Assembly: GCF_008370345.1 (NCBI RefSeq)
Contig: NZ_VTUU01000001.1
Location: 544,223 to 608,222, forward strand
DNA length: 64,000 bases
DNA from: Marinobacter salinexigens
Lineage (GTDB): Bacteria > Pseudomonadota > Gammaproteobacteria > Pseudomonadales > Oleiphilaceae
Direction: 5' to 3'
Both the position numbers and the translations under genes were made by a program. Positions 1 to 7,947 of this stretch are shown here, piece after piece. Every line of letters starts with the position of its first letter. Position 1 is the stretch's first letter. The notes under the pieces were generated by a model that was given only the letters and a program-made list of their open reading frames with translations, had not been told where the DNA came from and did not search any database.

Positions 1-36
1 CCGAACATGGTGCAGAAGCAGGCCCGCGAGAGCTGA
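1..36 (+). CDS. 3' end of an unidentified upstream gene
   Basis: The first bases read as a plus-strand frame ending in NMVQKQARES and a TGA at 34-36. The body of the gene is outside the window, so no function can be assigned. It would converge on the minus-strand permease that ends at 45, leaving 8 bases between stops. The call rests only on an open frame and plausible spacing and could be chance. Confidence 0.25.
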   Translation, partial: PNMVQKQARES

Positions 37-44
37 TTCAGATG

Positions 45-998
45 CTAGCCGGCATCGGCCTTCTGGCTGGTGCCGCTCTTCCCACCATACTTTGAGGCAA
101 CGATCACCGCTGCCGTCAGTATCAGGGCGCCTGCTATACCTGTAGGTCCCAGAACCTCTCCCAGGAACAGCCACGCCAGGAGCGCAACAAACAGCGGCTC
201 CATGGTGACAATGATGCTCGACAACGTTGCCGGGGTTGTCTTCATGCCGGTGAAAAAGCTGACATAGCCGATGCACGTGGGCACCACGCCAATGTACGCA
301 ATCATCAGCCATTGGCTGATCCCCAGCGAGTCGAGGCCCTCGAATCCGCCGGATAGCGCGACGACCGGCAGCATGATCAGCGCGGCTGTGAAGAAGCAGA
401 TAAACGCTGTGGTAAAGACGCCGGTGCCGGCAGAGCTGTAACGGCTGGTTAGCGTGAAACCGCTGTAAACAACCGCTGCAAACAATGCGACCAGAATACC
501 GCCCAGGCGCAGGGTGCCCGCGGTGTCCATATCGCTGAGTACCAGCATGCCCGTGCCGATAATCGCCGCGATCAGGGCGGCTATGGTCAGCCAGCCGGGC
601 TTCTCTCCGAGAAGGGGGGCGGCCAATAGCGAAACCAGAACCGGAGGGAGGCACAATGCAATTAAAGTGGCAATGCCCGCGCCCGTAAGGTCAACAGCCA
701 GCAGGTAGCTGCCCTGATAAAATGCCTGGAAAAGTCCGAGAGCAGCCAGCGGAAGAAAGGCTTTTTTACCCATTTTCCATACCCCTCCGGTGGTTGCGGA
801 GGTGCCTTCAGCCGTTCGCTTCAGCTGCTGCCGTTCCCGCAGCATCAGCAGCCAGAAAAAGGGTACAGCCACCACCAACCGGAGGAATCCCAGGGTGACA
901 GGTTGCAGCTCAGTGCCTGTAAAAAGGGATTTAGCGACAATGCCTGTCGTGGCCCACAGCAGGGCTGCCAGGGCGATCAGAAGGGCGCCTTGAATCAT
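45..998 (-). CDS. DMT-superfamily (EamA) permease
   Basis: A 317-residue, almost entirely hydrophobic protein with about ten predicted membrane helices arranged as two EamA-type halves. The N-terminal helix LLIALAALLWATTGIVAK and the GEKPGWLTIAALIAAIIG segment before helix 5, with its echo GEVLGPTGIAGALILTAAV near the C-terminus, are the internal repeat usual in this family. Members export or exchange small metabolites such as amino acids, nucleosides or drugs across the inner membrane; the substrate cannot be read from the sequence. It stands alone on the minus strand and ends with a lysine/serine-rich cytosolic tail. Family is clear, function generic. Confidence 0.9.
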   Translation of the reverse strand: MIQGALLIALAALLWATTGIVAKSLFTGTELQPVTLGFLRLVVAVPFFWLLMLRERQQLKRTAEGTSATTGGVWKMGKKAFLPLAALGLFQAFYQGSYLLAVDLTGAGIATLIALCLPPVLVSLLAAPLLGEKPGWLTIAALIAAIIGTGMLVLSDMDTAGTLRLGGILVALFAAVVYSGFTLTSRYSSAGTGVFTTAFICFFTAALIMLPVVALSGGFEGLDSLGISQWLMIAYIGVVPTCIGYVSFFTGMKTTPATLSSIIVTMEPLFVALLAWLFLGEVLGPTGIAGALILTAAVIVASKYGGKSGTSQKADAG

Positions 999-1150
999 TC
1001 AGTGACCAGTAAATAAGAATTTCGATGGGCGTGAACATCGTAGTCGGATTTCTGCTCGATGTCCGTGCTTTGGAAGGAGTAGAGGTTAACAGGGCGTTGT
1101 ATGGTATGCCAGGGATACAAAGTGGGGGCGGCAGGCCGCCCCGGCTGGGA

Positions 1151-1420
1151 TCACTTTACGGTGATACTTTCAGCGTTTTTCTCTACGGTACGTGCACCAA
1201 TACCTTTCACGTTGGCCAGGTCAGCTGTCGATGCAAAGGGCCCATTGGCTTCGCGGTAGTCGATGATCGCCTGGGCTTTGCTTTCGCCAATGCCATTGAG
1301 GCTGGCCAGTGTGGCTACGTCAGCGGTGTTGATGTTGATAACGGCATCCTGGGCATGGGCAAAGCCGGTAAGCAGGCTGAGCAGCAGGACGACTGTGGCG
1401 AAAAGGGGAGTGCGTTTCAT
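1151..1420 (-). CDS. ComEA-like helix-hairpin-helix protein, exported
   Basis: An 89-residue protein. I start it at the ATG opening MKRTPLFATVVLLL because that gives a clean signal peptide ending FAHA-QDAV; a longer in-frame start at 1471 would bury the signal. The mature part is essentially one ComEA-type unit: ININTAD, then LNGIGESKAQAIIDYRE and VKGIGARTVEKN, two helix-hairpin-helix motifs that bind DNA without sequence preference. Such short ComEA proteins are periplasmic and help pull in transforming DNA, though many gammaproteobacterial copies have no tested role. No other competence gene is next to it. It lies downstream of the GGA-repeat RNA on the same strand. Confidence 0.88.
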   Translation of the reverse strand: MKRTPLFATVVLLLSLLTGFAHAQDAVININTADVATLASLNGIGESKAQAIIDYREANGPFASTADLANVKGIGARTVEKNAESITVK

Positions 1421-1556
1421 GTGAGTTGCTTCCTGAGTGTGAATAATGTCGTTGTTGGAGTGCCGGGACATTTCACCGCGAAGGCGCGATCTCAGGTGGG
1501 AACGATATCTGGTGGGTGAGAGGTGAGGGAGGTACAGAAATATGGGCGAGGATGTG

Positions 1557-1842
1557 CACGGATCAGGACCACATTCCCTGTGATCCTGCGAATCCGTGGC
1601 TGACCCCTGCCTGGTCCATCAGGCTGCGCATCATCCTGAGCGCTTCGTCCTTGCAGTCTTCCCTGTATGCCCTGATCCTTTGGGCAACTCCCGTCCCTGG
1701 AGTAATCATCCTTGCGCCAGCATTCCATGCCGGCCGACTATCCTTGTGTGCCCGGTCCTTCAGGCGTATCCGATCCCTGGAATGCTCGTTCCTGAGCTTT
1801 CCTTTCTGAGCCTGCAATCCTTGCTGGCTAGTCATCCCTGAC
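1557..1842 (-). ncRNA. CsrB/RsmB-like GGA-repeat small RNA (CsrA sponge)
   Basis: Read on the minus strand, this stretch holds 19 GGA triplets in about 285 bases, roughly four times chance. Many sit in CAGGAU, CAAGGAU, CAGGGA or AAGGAC contexts and several lie between short complementary arms, for example CAUUCC...GGAAUG and GCGC UCAGGAUGAU GCGC. This is the architecture of E. coli CsrB, including a start resembling its 5' end (GUCAGGGAUG). A long terminal hairpin (1557-1598) closes the 3' side but is not followed by a U-tract, so the true end is uncertain. A TAGAAT -10 hexamer lies just upstream. CsrB RNAs titrate CsrA/RsmA. An overlapping 90-codon frame exists on this strand but is rich in rare AGG codons and has no good ribosome site. 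Confidence 0.75.
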
Positions 1843-1849
1843 GAAGACA

Positions 1850-1919
1850 ATTCTAAACAAGCTGTAATTTCACAAAATCGGACAATCGCTCGCGGCTGTG
1901 TGCGATATTTCCTACAGCC
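1850..1919 (-). promoter_or_regulatory. Promoter region of the CsrB-like RNA with GacA/UvrY-like box
   Basis: On the minus strand TAGAAT (1855-1850) is a good sigma-70 -10 hexamer placing the start near 1842; the -35 is weak (ATTTTG). About 65 bases upstream of that start an 18-base palindrome, TGTGCG-N6-CCTACA on the plus strand at 1899-1916, matches 9 of 12 defined positions of the GacA-type box TGTAAG-N6-CTTACA. It is nested in a wider GGCTGT...ACAGCC inverted repeat (1894-1919). A weak -35 plus an activator box is what CsrB-type genes usually show. The GacA assignment is inference. Confidence 0.5.
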
Positions 1920-1966
1920 TGCGTGCGATTGTGATGTTCAGGGAAAAATTAAGTAAAAACCGCTAT

Positions 1967-2662
1967 TTACGCGTCGTTGGGGGCGGATTTTTGCTCGCCA
2001 TTGAGGTTCGTTGCAGTGCTATCTTCTTGGTTTCCCGTATATTTCCTGGCGGCTTGCTGGCCAATCCGGATGTGGCTGATCAGTCTGCGTTCTGCCTCTG
2101 TTTCATTACCGGCTTTCACGGCTTCAAGAATCATTGCGTGTTCAGTCCGGTCATCGCCGGCGTGTGCCGCGTCAGCAGGATGATGGCGGGAAATCAGCCT
2201 GAGTCGATCCATGATTTCACTGTGGACCCGGCTCATTTCCTGGTTGCCAGCGGCCGCAACCAGGTCACAGTGAAAGTTTCTTTCCTCGAGAGGGCTGATG
2301 CTCGTAACAGGCGTGGCTTGAGAATTTAGCATCGGGAGTGAAGGCGCCGGGCTCGTCGGCGAGCACAGTTTATGGATGGCGGCTTGTTCCAGTGTGATTC
2401 TGAGTTCGTAGAGGTCGTCTACCTGCCTCGCACTCAGGGGCTTTACCTGCCAGCCACTGCGAAACAGAACCTCCACATAGCCTTCCCGCTGAAGGCGATA
2501 CAGGGCTTCGCGCACGGGCGTTCGGCTGGCGTTGAGTCTTTGCCCCACATCGCCTTCGCTGAACTTGTCTCCCGGTGTCAGGCGAAGCTCGAAAATATCC
2601 TCCCTGAGGGCTTCATAAACCGTGTCTGCCATGGAGGCTTTGCGTGTAGTGCCTGTTGCCAT
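1967..2662 (-). CDS. GntR-family transcriptional regulator (FadR/FCD subgroup)
   Basis: A 231-residue regulator when started at MATGTTRKASMADTVYEALRE; a longer frame begins at 2746 but its first 28 residues look non-coding. The N-terminal winged helix is typical GntR (LRLTPGDKFSEGDVGQRLNASRTPVREALYRLQREGYVE), followed by an all-helical FCD effector domain with the metal-binding histidine region near NFHCDLVAAAGN and the closing SRHH/EHAMILEAVKAGN segment. FCD regulators usually sense a small carboxylate. It is divergent from urtA, about 355 bases away, and could influence the urea operon, but that region is better explained by NtrC and sigma-54. Its ligand is unknown. Confidence 0.9.
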   Translation of the reverse strand: MATGTTRKASMADTVYEALREDIFELRLTPGDKFSEGDVGQRLNASRTPVREALYRLQREGYVEVLFRSGWQVKPLSARQVDDLYELRITLEQAAIHKLCSPTSPAPSLPMLNSQATPVTSISPLEERNFHCDLVAAAGNQEMSRVHSEIMDRLRLISRHHPADAAHAGDDRTEHAMILEAVKAGNETEAERRLISHIRIGQQAARKYTGNQEDSTATNLNGEQKSAPNDA

Positions 2663-2805
2663 ACCTCGGATTTCCCTGCTGTAACCCGCGCTGCTTGTAT
2701 ACATGGGCAATGGCAATGCCCATGCCATTGCCAGAACACTTTTCAAATACCTAATAAAAACAGAGGGATGGAGGAGTTTGTGGTCTGGCGCTCATTTTTG
2801 TGAGT

Positions 2806-2841
2806 TGCCCCAAAATAGTGCGCCCGCACCAAATAGGTTGC
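2806..2841 (+). promoter_or_regulatory. Two tandem NtrC-like enhancer sites upstream of urtA
   Basis: TGCCCCAAAATAGTGCG at 2806-2822 and CGCACCAAATAGGTTGC at 2825-2841 resemble the NtrC site TGCACC-N5-GGTGCA; the first differs from the E. coli type site at only a few positions and the second has one inserted T. Their centres are 19 bases apart and lie about 130-155 bases upstream of the start expected from the sigma-54 promoter, the usual enhancer distance. The binding protein is inferred; no ntrC gene is in the window. Confidence 0.6.
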
Positions 2842-2940
2842 TTTCAAATGGGGCGTAAGCCGGGTTCTGCGGTGTCCAGAGGCCTGATTTTCAGCTTGTA
2901 TACTAGATAACGGCATGTTTTTTAAAGGATTAAAGGGTAG

Positions 2941-2957
2941 TTGGAACGACTGATGCA
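2941..2957 (+). promoter_or_regulatory. Sigma-54 (-24/-12) promoter for the urt-ure operon
   Basis: TTGGAACGACTGATGCA matches the RpoN consensus TGGCACG-N4-TTGCA, with GG at 2943-2944 and GC at 2955-2956 exactly ten bases apart. Transcription would begin near 2967, about 50 bases before the urtA start codon. Together with the two NtrC-like sites this predicts nitrogen-limitation control of urea uptake and urease. The match is seen; the regulation is inferred. Confidence 0.65.
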
Positions 2958-3017
2958 CTGGTCGTTGTGCGAATGAATCCCGTAGTACACATCAACGACG
3001 AATAGGACTCGCACAAA

Positions 3018-4316
3018 ATGACTATTAAAAAACACGTGAAACTTGGCCTCTCCGCGCTGGCACTCTCAGTCTCCCTGCACACCGTTGCAGCTGAAGATCC
3101 CATCAAGGTAGGCATCCTGCACTCCCTCTCCGGCACCATGGCGATCAGTGAATCTACCCTGAAAGACACCATGCTGATGCTGATCGAAAAGCAGAACGAA
3201 GAGGGTGGTATCAATGGTCGTATGCTGGAGCCTGTGGTTGTGGATCCGGCCTCCAACTGGCCGCTGTTTGCAGAGAAAGCCCGTGAGCTGCTGGCCAAGG
3301 AAAAAGTGGACGTTATCTTCGGTAACTGGACCTCGGTTTCCCGTAAATCTGTACTGCCGGTGGTGGAAGAGCTGAACGGCCTTCTGTTTTACCCGGTTCA
3401 GTACGAGGGTGAGGAATCCTCCGAAAACGTTTTCTACACCGGCGCTGCGCCCAACCAGCAGGCGATCCCGGCTGTTGATTACCTGATGAATGACATCGGC
3501 GTTGAGCGCTGGGTGCTGGCCGGTACCGACTACGTTTATCCGCGCACCACTAACAAAATCCTTGAAACCTACCTCAAGGACAAGGGCGTGGCCGCAGAAG
3601 ACATCATGATCAACTACACCCCGTTCGGTCATTCCAACTGGCAGTCCATCGTTTCCGACATCAAGAAGTTCGGCAGCGCAGGCAAGAAAACCGCCGTGGT
3701 GTCCACCATCAACGGTGACGCCAACGTACCTTTCTACCGTGAGCTGGGTAACCAGGGCATCGACGCAGCCGACATCCCGGTTGTGGCCTTCTCCGTGGGC
3801 GAGCAGGAGCTCTCCGGTATCGATACCGGTCCGCTGGTTGGCCACCTCGCCGCGTGGAACTACTTCATGAGCGTGGACAACGACGCCAACTACGACTTCA
3901 TCGACGCTTGGGTTGGCTACACCGGTAACGAAGAAGCCGTCACCAACGATCCGATGGAAGCACACTACATCGGCTTCAACATGTACGTGGAAGCGGTCAA
4001 GAAGGCCGGTACTACCGACGTGGACGCAGTTAAAGACGCCATCATCGGTGTAAGCGTACCGAACCTGACTGGTGGCTACGCCACCATGATGCCGAATCAT
4101 CACATCACCAAGCCGGTACTGATTGGCGAAATCCAGGATAACGGCCAGTTCTCCGTGGTCTGGGAAACCGCCTCAACCGTTGCTGGCGATGCCTGGTCTG
4201 ACTTCCTGCCGGGTTCCAAGGACCTGATCAGTGACTGGCGCAAGCCGCTGTTCTGCGGAAACTTCAATGTGGTTTCCGGCACCTGTGGCGGCAAGTCGGA
4301 CGTAGCTTCCAACTAA
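3018..4316 (+). CDS. urtA: Urea ABC transporter substrate-binding protein UrtA
   Basis: A 432-residue periplasmic type I binding protein with signal peptide MTIKKHVKLGLSALALSVSL...AAED. The mature start DPIKVGILHSLSGTMAISES and the ASNWPLFAEKARELL, FYPVQYEGEESS and GDANVPFYRELGNQG segments are characteristic of UrtA rather than of branched-chain amino acid binders such as LivJ. It delivers urea to the UrtBC permease. It is first in the urt-ure operon, behind the NtrC/sigma-54 elements, and is separated from urtB by 80 bases containing a hairpin that would favour extra binding protein. Length and order are standard. Confidence 0.97.
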   Translation: MTIKKHVKLGLSALALSVSLHTVAAEDPIKVGILHSLSGTMAISESTLKDTMLMLIEKQNEEGGINGRMLEPVVVDPASNWPLFAEKARELLAKEKVDVIFGNWTSVSRKSVLPVVEELNGLLFYPVQYEGEESSENVFYTGAAPNQQAIPAVDYLMNDIGVERWVLAGTDYVYPRTTNKILETYLKDKGVAAEDIMINYTPFGHSNWQSIVSDIKKFGSAGKKTAVVSTINGDANVPFYRELGNQGIDAADIPVVAFSVGEQELSGIDTGPLVGHLAAWNYFMSVDNDANYDFIDAWVGYTGNEEAVTNDPMEAHYIGFNMYVEAVKKAGTTDVDAVKDAIIGVSVPNLTGGYATMMPNHHITKPVLIGEIQDNGQFSVVWETASTVAGDAWSDFLPGSKDLISDWRKPLFCGNFNVVSGTCGGKSDVASN

Positions 4317-4331
4317 GACCTGCCTGAAGCA

Positions 4332-4362
4332 GCGGGTGGGGTGAAAGCCCCATCCGCGTTTT
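4332..4362 (+). terminator. Intra-operon hairpin between urtA and urtB
   Basis: GCGGGTGGGG and CCCCATCCGC form a ten-pair stem (one G-U) around TGAAAG, followed by GTTTT. The T-run is short, so this is more likely a partial terminator or mRNA-stabilising hairpin than a full stop; urtB follows in the same direction with no new promoter evident. Confidence 0.65.
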
Positions 4363-4396
4363 GACCAGCAACACATTTTTCAAGGACAGGACAATC

Positions 4397-6001
4397 ATGG
4401 GCATCATCCGATCGCTCAGTCAGCTTCTGCTTGTCTGCTGCCTGATCTTGCCAGCCGTCGCGGCGGCACAGGTAGACGATTCAGAAGCCCAACAGCTGCT
4501 CACGGCACTGGCGGAGTCGTCTTTCAAGGAAAAGAAAGACGTAGTGAACCGCATTGCCAGTAGCGGCGATGAACGTGCGCGCCCGTGGCTGGAAGCCTAT
4601 GGCGACAACAAACTCGCCCGTATCGAATCCAGTGGCGAATTTGTCATCGTGCTGAAAAACCGTGGTCGGGACTGGACCGTCGAAAGTGCAATCACGGGTG
4701 ACAATCTGGGTGAAATTTCCCGCCGGGACATCGACACCATCCGCGTCAACAATGCCCTTCGTAACGAGCTGGAAGGCATTCTTTCCGTCATCGATCTGAA
4801 AAGCCCCGATGAGGAAAACCGTTTAACCGCCGCCCGCGCCCTCAAAGGCAGCGTGGACGACACCCTGGCCGAGCGCCTGCCGGAATTTATCGCCGCTGAA
4901 GAGAGCGACGCGGTACAGGCTGCGCTGACCGAAGCCCTGGCCATCTATCGGGTGGAAGAGCAGGGCGATGTCTCGGCCGTCGCTACCCTTTCTGGCAGCC
5001 TCAACTCAGAAGCTCGCGCGGCTCTGCAACAGGCTCAGAACAGCGACGATCCCGCCCTGGCTGCCGCAGCCGCCAAGGCCATGGAAAGCATCGAACAGAA
5101 ACTGAAAATGAACCGTGCCGCCGAGACCCTGTATTTTGGTCTCTCCCTCGGTTCGGTACTGGTACTGGCTGCTATTGGCCTGGCCATCACCTTCGGCGTG
5201 ATGGGCGTGATCAACATGGCCCACGGCGAGCTCATCATGCTGGGTGCCTACACCACCTGGGGCATGCAGCAATTGCTGCCGGGCCAGCCTGGTCTGGCAC
5301 TGATTCTCTCCATACCGGCCGGTTTCCTGGTGGCGGCGCTGGCGGGTATTGCCATTGAGCGCACCGTGATCCAGCACCTGAAAGGCCGCCCGCTGGAAAC
5401 CCTGCTGGCCACCTTCGGTGTGAGCCTGATCCTGCAGCAACTGGTACGTACGGTGATCTCCCCGCTTAACCGCACCGTGATCACTCCGGACTGGATGAGC
5501 GGCTCAGTCATGATCAACGAAGGCCTCTCGCTCACCCTGAACCGCATGTACGTCATTGGCTTCGCGCTGGTGGTGTTCGCCGGCCTGATGCTGATCATGC
5601 GCAAGACCCGGCTCGGCCTGGAAGTGCGCGCCGTTACCCAGAACCGCGCCATGGCCCGCTCCATGGGCATCAAGGCCACCAAGGTGGACATCCTGACCTT
5701 CGGCCTGGGTTCCGGCGTGGCCGGTCTGGCCGGTGTGGCCCTTTCCCAGATCACCAACGTGGGCCCGAACCTCGGCCAGAGCTACATCATCGACTCCTTC
5801 ATGGTGGTGGTGTTCGGCGGCGTGGGTAACCTCTGGGGCACCCTGCTGGCGGGCCTCTCCCTCGGCACCATCAACCAGCTTCTGGAACCCTGGGCGGGTG
5901 CCGTGCTGGCGAAGATCCTGGTGCTGGTTTTGATCATCCTGTTCATTCAAAAGCGGCCAAGAGGGCTTTTCCCTCAAAAAGGCCGGGCTGCGGAGGGCTG
6001 A
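4397..6001 (+). CDS. urtB: Urea ABC transporter permease UrtB
   Basis: A 534-residue permease. I start it at ATG 4397 (MGIIRSLSQLLLV), preceded by AAGGACAGGA and opening a signal-like helix. Residues about 25-230 are a soluble helical region with a HEAT-like pattern (EEDAVQAALTEAL, ARAALQQAQ), the extracytoplasmic domain usual in UrtB; after about 240 comes the LivH-type membrane domain with GLSLGSVLVLAAIGLAITFGV, NMAHGELIMLGAYTTW and FGGVGNLWGTLLAGLSLG. It forms the inner-membrane channel with UrtC. It ends four bases before urtC. Confidence 0.96.
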   Translation: MGIIRSLSQLLLVCCLILPAVAAAQVDDSEAQQLLTALAESSFKEKKDVVNRIASSGDERARPWLEAYGDNKLARIESSGEFVIVLKNRGRDWTVESAITGDNLGEISRRDIDTIRVNNALRNELEGILSVIDLKSPDEENRLTAARALKGSVDDTLAERLPEFIAAEESDAVQAALTEALAIYRVEEQGDVSAVATLSGSLNSEARAALQQAQNSDDPALAAAAAKAMESIEQKLKMNRAAETLYFGLSLGSVLVLAAIGLAITFGVMGVINMAHGELIMLGAYTTWGMQQLLPGQPGLALILSIPAGFLVAALAGIAIERTVIQHLKGRPLETLLATFGVSLILQQLVRTVISPLNRTVITPDWMSGSVMINEGLSLTLNRMYVIGFALVVFAGLMLIMRKTRLGLEVRAVTQNRAMARSMGIKATKVDILTFGLGSGVAGLAGVALSQITNVGPNLGQSYIIDSFMVVVFGGVGNLWGTLLAGLSLGTINQLLEPWAGAVLAKILVLVLIILFIQKRPRGLFPQKGRAAEG

Positions 6002-6004
6002 GTT

Positions 6005-7126
6005 ATGTGGTTAACAAGACCTTTGCAGGAACGTTCCACCCAAATCTTCCTGGGCGTGCTCTTCGGCGCCCTGGTGATCGTCAGCGCGCTGCACCTGTTC
6101 ATGCCTCAGGACAGTGCCCTGTATGTCAGCTCCTACACCGTCACCCTGCTGGGTAAATACCTGTGCTACGCGCTGCTGGCGGTGGCGGTGGATCTGGTCT
6201 GGGGCTACCTCGGTATCCTCAGCCTGGGCCACGGTGCCTTCTTCGCCCTCGGCGGTTACGCCATGGGCATGTACCTGATGCGCCAGATCGGTGATCGCGG
6301 CGTCTACGGCGATCCTGTTCTGCCGGACTTCATGGTGTTCCTGAACTGGCAGGAACTGCCCTGGTACTGGGCCGGCTTCGACATGGCGTGGTTCGCCTTC
6401 ATCATGGTGCTGCTGGCACCGGGCATCCTGGCGCTGGTGTTTGGCTTCCTGGCCTTCCGTTCCCGGGTGACCGGCGTGTACCTCTCCATCATCACCCAGG
6501 CGCTCACGTTCGCCTTGATGCTGGCCTTCTTCCGCAACGAGATGGGCTTTGGCGGCAACAACGGCCTGACCGACTTCAAGGACATCCTTGGCTTCGACCT
6601 GCGCACCGACGCCACCCGCCTTGGCCTGTTCCTGGCCACCGGCATCGCGCTGGCGATCGGCTACGTGATCTGCCGTGGCATCGTCACCAGCAAGCTGGGC
6701 CGCGTGAGTGTGGCCTGCCGGGATGCCGAAGCGCGAACCCGCTTCATCGGCTACCGGGTTGAGCGTGTGCAACTGTTCGTGTTCGTGGTGTCCGCCATGC
6801 TGGCGGGTGTGGCCGGTGCGTTGTATGTGCCCCAGGTGGGCATCATTAACCCCAGCGAATTCTCGCCGCTGTTCTCCATCGAAGTGGTGGTATGGGTGGC
6901 CCTGGGCGGTCGCGCAACTCTCTACGGTGCCGTCATCGGCGCGCTGCTGGTGAACTACGCCAAGACCGTGTTCACCGGCATCATGCCGGACGCCTGGCTG
7001 TTCGCCCTCGGCGGCCTGTTCGTGCTGGTCACCGTGTTCCTGCCCAAGGGCATTGCCGGCCTGATGTCCCGTCGTAGCAAGAAGGACGATACCGACACCC
7101 CGTCAGCGCAGGAGGCCACCGCATGA
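6005..7126 (+). CDS. urtC: Urea ABC transporter permease UrtC
   Basis: A 373-residue LivM-type membrane protein with about eight to ten helices, pairing with UrtB. Diagnostic stretches include DLVWGYLGILSLGHGAFFALGGYAMGMYLM, GFLAFRSRVTGVYLSIITQALT and VVWVALGGRATLYGAVIGA, the last being the EAA-like loop that contacts the ATPases. The start codon follows the urtB stop by three bases and the stop overlaps urtD (ATGA), so translation is probably coupled along the operon. Confidence 0.96.
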   Translation: MWLTRPLQERSTQIFLGVLFGALVIVSALHLFMPQDSALYVSSYTVTLLGKYLCYALLAVAVDLVWGYLGILSLGHGAFFALGGYAMGMYLMRQIGDRGVYGDPVLPDFMVFLNWQELPWYWAGFDMAWFAFIMVLLAPGILALVFGFLAFRSRVTGVYLSIITQALTFALMLAFFRNEMGFGGNNGLTDFKDILGFDLRTDATRLGLFLATGIALAIGYVICRGIVTSKLGRVSVACRDAEARTRFIGYRVERVQLFVFVVSAMLAGVAGALYVPQVGIINPSEFSPLFSIEVVVWVALGGRATLYGAVIGALLVNYAKTVFTGIMPDAWLFALGGLFVLVTVFLPKGIAGLMSRRSKKDDTDTPSAQEATA

Positions 7127-7947
7127 GCATTTTCCAGGAACTCACCAACCGGGATCAGGTATTCGAATTCCTCGCGCCGGTACAGTCCCCGGTGGACGTT
7201 CGCCACGGCCCGATCCTGTACATGGAAGACGTGAGCGTGAGCTTTGACGGCTTTAAGGCCATCAACAACCTCAACCTCACCATCGACGACGGCGAACTGC
7301 GCTGCATCATCGGCCCCAACGGGGCCGGTAAAACCACCATGATGGACATCATCACCGGCAAGACCCGCCCGGACACCGGTTCGGTGTGGTTCGGCAGCCG
7401 CCACAACCTGCTCACCATGAACGAGCCGGACATCGCCACTCTCGGCATCGGCCGCAAGTTCCAGAAGCCGACCGTGTTCGAAGCGTTAACGGTGTTTGAA
7501 AACCTCGAACTGGCGATGGCCACCGACAAACGCATCTTCCCGACGCTGACCGCCACCATGAAACCGGAATACCGGGAGCGCATCGAGGAAGTGCTGGAAA
7601 TGATCGGCCTCAAAGACCTGCGCAACGCCCCGGCGGGGATCCTCTCTCACGGCCAGAAACAGTGGCTGGAGATCGGCATGCTGCTGATGCAGAAACCCCG
7701 TCTGCTGCTGGTGGACGAACCCGTGGCCGGCATGACCGAACAGGAAATGGAACGCACCGCCGAACTGCTCACCAGCCTCGCCGGCAAACAGTCGGTGGTG
7801 GTGGTGGAGCACGACATGGGCTTCGTGCGCTCCATCGCCCGCAAGGTCACCGTACTGCATCAAGGCAGCGTGCTGGCCGAAGGCTCCATGGATGAGGTCT
7901 CCAACGACCCGGAAGTGGTCAAGGTGTATCTCGGGGAGGAAGCCTGA
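7123..7947 (+). CDS. urtD: Urea ABC transporter ATPase UrtD
   Basis: A 274-residue LivG-type ATPase. It has Walker A GPNGAGKTT near residue 65, the FQKPTVFEALTVFENLELA Q-loop region, a signature region written LSHGQKQWLEIGMLL rather than LSGGQ (typical of UrtD), Walker B LLLVDEPVAGMT and the switch histidine in VVVEHDMGFV. The roughly 25 residues before the ATPase core (IFQELTNRDQVFEFLAP) are the extension normally seen in UrtD. It works with UrtE beneath the UrtBC pore. Four-base overlap with urtC and one-base overlap with urtE. Confidence 0.96.
   Translation: MSIFQELTNRDQVFEFLAPVQSPVDVRHGPILYMEDVSVSFDGFKAINNLNLTIDDGELRCIIGPNGAGKTTMMDIITGKTRPDTGSVWFGSRHNLLTMNEPDIATLGIGRKFQKPTVFEALTVFENLELAMATDKRIFPTLTATMKPEYRERIEEVLEMIGLKDLRNAPAGILSHGQKQWLEIGMLLMQKPRLLLVDEPVAGMTEQEMERTAELLTSLAGKQSVVVVEHDMGFVRSIARKVTVLHQGSVLAEGSMDEVSNDPEVVKVYLGEEA

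Noticed and set aside
1025..1519. 164-codon plus-strand frame over the ComEA gene
   Set aside because: It is the antisense shadow of a recognised gene with signal peptide and HhH motifs, and has no motif of its own.
1563..1835. Minus-strand frame of about 90 codons in the ComEA-GntR gap
   Set aside because: Repeated AGG codons, no ribosome site and a GGA-motif array fit a CsrB-like RNA better than a protein.
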